Source of the DNA: Candidatus Zhuqueibacterota bacterium
GTDB lineage: Bacteria > Zhuqueibacterota > Zhuqueibacteria > Zhuqueibacterales > Geothermadaptataceae
Reading direction: 5' to 3'
NCBI GenBank assembly: GCA_030950365.1
Contig: JAUZRQ010000130.1
Span: 1 to 37,815 of the forward strand
Length of the DNA: 37,815 nucleotides
The translations under genes and the position numbers were made by a program. Shown piece by piece: positions 37,448 through 37,815 of the stretch; within the stretch, counting starts at the first letter, position 1, and the number at the start of each line of letters is the position of its first letter. The notes under the pieces were generated by a model, which ran no database searches, had not been told where the DNA came from, and worked only from the letters and a program-made list of their open reading frames with translations.

Positions 37448-37647
37448 GGGGACTTACTATCCTCTCGCAGAGGAGACAAGGCCGCTGGGTTGAAAGCAGC
37501 CTCACCAGTCCCAAACAGCCAGGAAAAACTCCAATTTCACATCATGCGTGTCAAATCTGCGTCCATCCGTATCTAAAAAATCAACATCATTTTTTAATTC
37601 GCTTATGCACTTAAATCAGCTTTTTCAAGGCTTACTATCTGGCAATT

Positions 37648-37748
37648 CGTCATTGCGAGGATCCGCCAGCCGGCGGAGACGACGCAATCTCCATCTTTCA
37701 AGCAAGGAGATCGCCATCCGCCAATTGGCGGATTCGCTCGCGATGACG
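37648..37748 (+). repeat. CGTCATTGCGAG element, copy B (complete)
   Basis: A 101-base imperfect palindrome. The left end CGTCATTGCGAG and right end CTCGCGATGACG (37737-37748) are inverted copies with one mismatch. Inside are two palindromes, TCCGCCAGCCGGCGGA and TCCGCCAATTGGCGGA (37717-37732). The first 44 bases are identical to copy A at 26416-26459. It encodes nothing and looks like a MITE or REP-type element. Confidence 0.85.
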
Positions 37749-37815
37749 GGTTGCCTTGCGTTTTAAAAGTGTTCTAGAACAAGGCTAACGATTTGATTAT
37801 AAAGCAATTGCAGTG

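Larger units (their letters stand above)
37270..37815. other. Right-edge intergenic DNA with two repeat families
   Basis: The window ends in 546 bases without a gene. They contain the inverted GATCC repeat (37366-37447), a CGTCCATCCGTAT phrase near 37560 and the most complete CGTCATTGCGAG element (37648-37748). The promoter of the phosphodiester glycosidase gene should lie just right of 37270, but I see no convincing hexamers. Confidence 0.55.

Overview
The window is a chromosomal segment of a GC-rich, diderm, heterotrophic bacterium. Several families point to the FCB superphylum: a GWxTD-type secreted protein, a DUF5916 outer-membrane protein with a CBM9-like head, a long Tol/Pal-style TPR protein beside ExbB/ExbD/TonB, and a Kgd-type 2-oxoglutarate dehydrogenase. 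My best guess is a candidate-phylum KSB1, Calditrichota or Zixibacteria relative. This is inference from family content; there is no rRNA in the window to settle it. I see no phage, insertion-sequence transposase, CRISPR array or tRNA.

Layout. (1) 310-9635, all minus strand, is an envelope block read right to left: a PlsC-type acyltransferase, a NodB-type polysaccharide deacetylase, a ~1000-residue TPR protein, an outer-membrane beta-barrel with a TonB-box-like stretch but no room for a plug, then ExbB, ExbD and TonB. (2) 10355-12991, minus, is one 878-residue protein fusing a GlmU-like nucleotidyltransferase to a galactokinase-like GHMP kinase. (3) 12992-14217 has no convincing gene. (4) 14218-21729, plus strand, holds secreted or surface proteins: a DUF3179 protein with an in-frame TGA, a GWxTD protein, a YVTN beta-propeller, and a three-part metallopeptidase / TolB-like propeller / outer-membrane barrel. 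(5) 22503-31160, minus, holds the multifunctional 2-oxoglutarate dehydrogenase, a six-hairpin glycosidase-like protein, an M28 peptidase and RadC. (6) 31344-36077, plus, holds the Trk/Ktr potassium-uptake membrane subunit and its RCK subunit, then the DUF5916 protein. (7) 36100-37269, minus, is a phosphodiester glycosidase.

How the genes fit together. Block 1 looks like a self-contained energised outer-membrane module (proton channel, TonB arm, barrel, periplasmic TPR scaffold) next to lipid and cell-wall modification enzymes. Blocks 4, 5 and 7 add secreted peptidases and glycan-active enzymes, consistent with life on proteins and complex polysaccharides. The potassium system has a perfect sigma70-type promoter and RadC a good divergent one.

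The strongest candidate for something new is the DUF3179 gene. Its only in-frame stop, a TGA at 14518-14520, falls exactly where relatives have the cysteine of a Cys-Pro-Leu motif. A small hairpin of bacterial SECIS geometry starts 15 bases later, with its loop 20 bases from the TGA. It may be a selenoprotein. The intergenic DNA is also unusually structured: at least three families of short palindromic repeats recur across the window.
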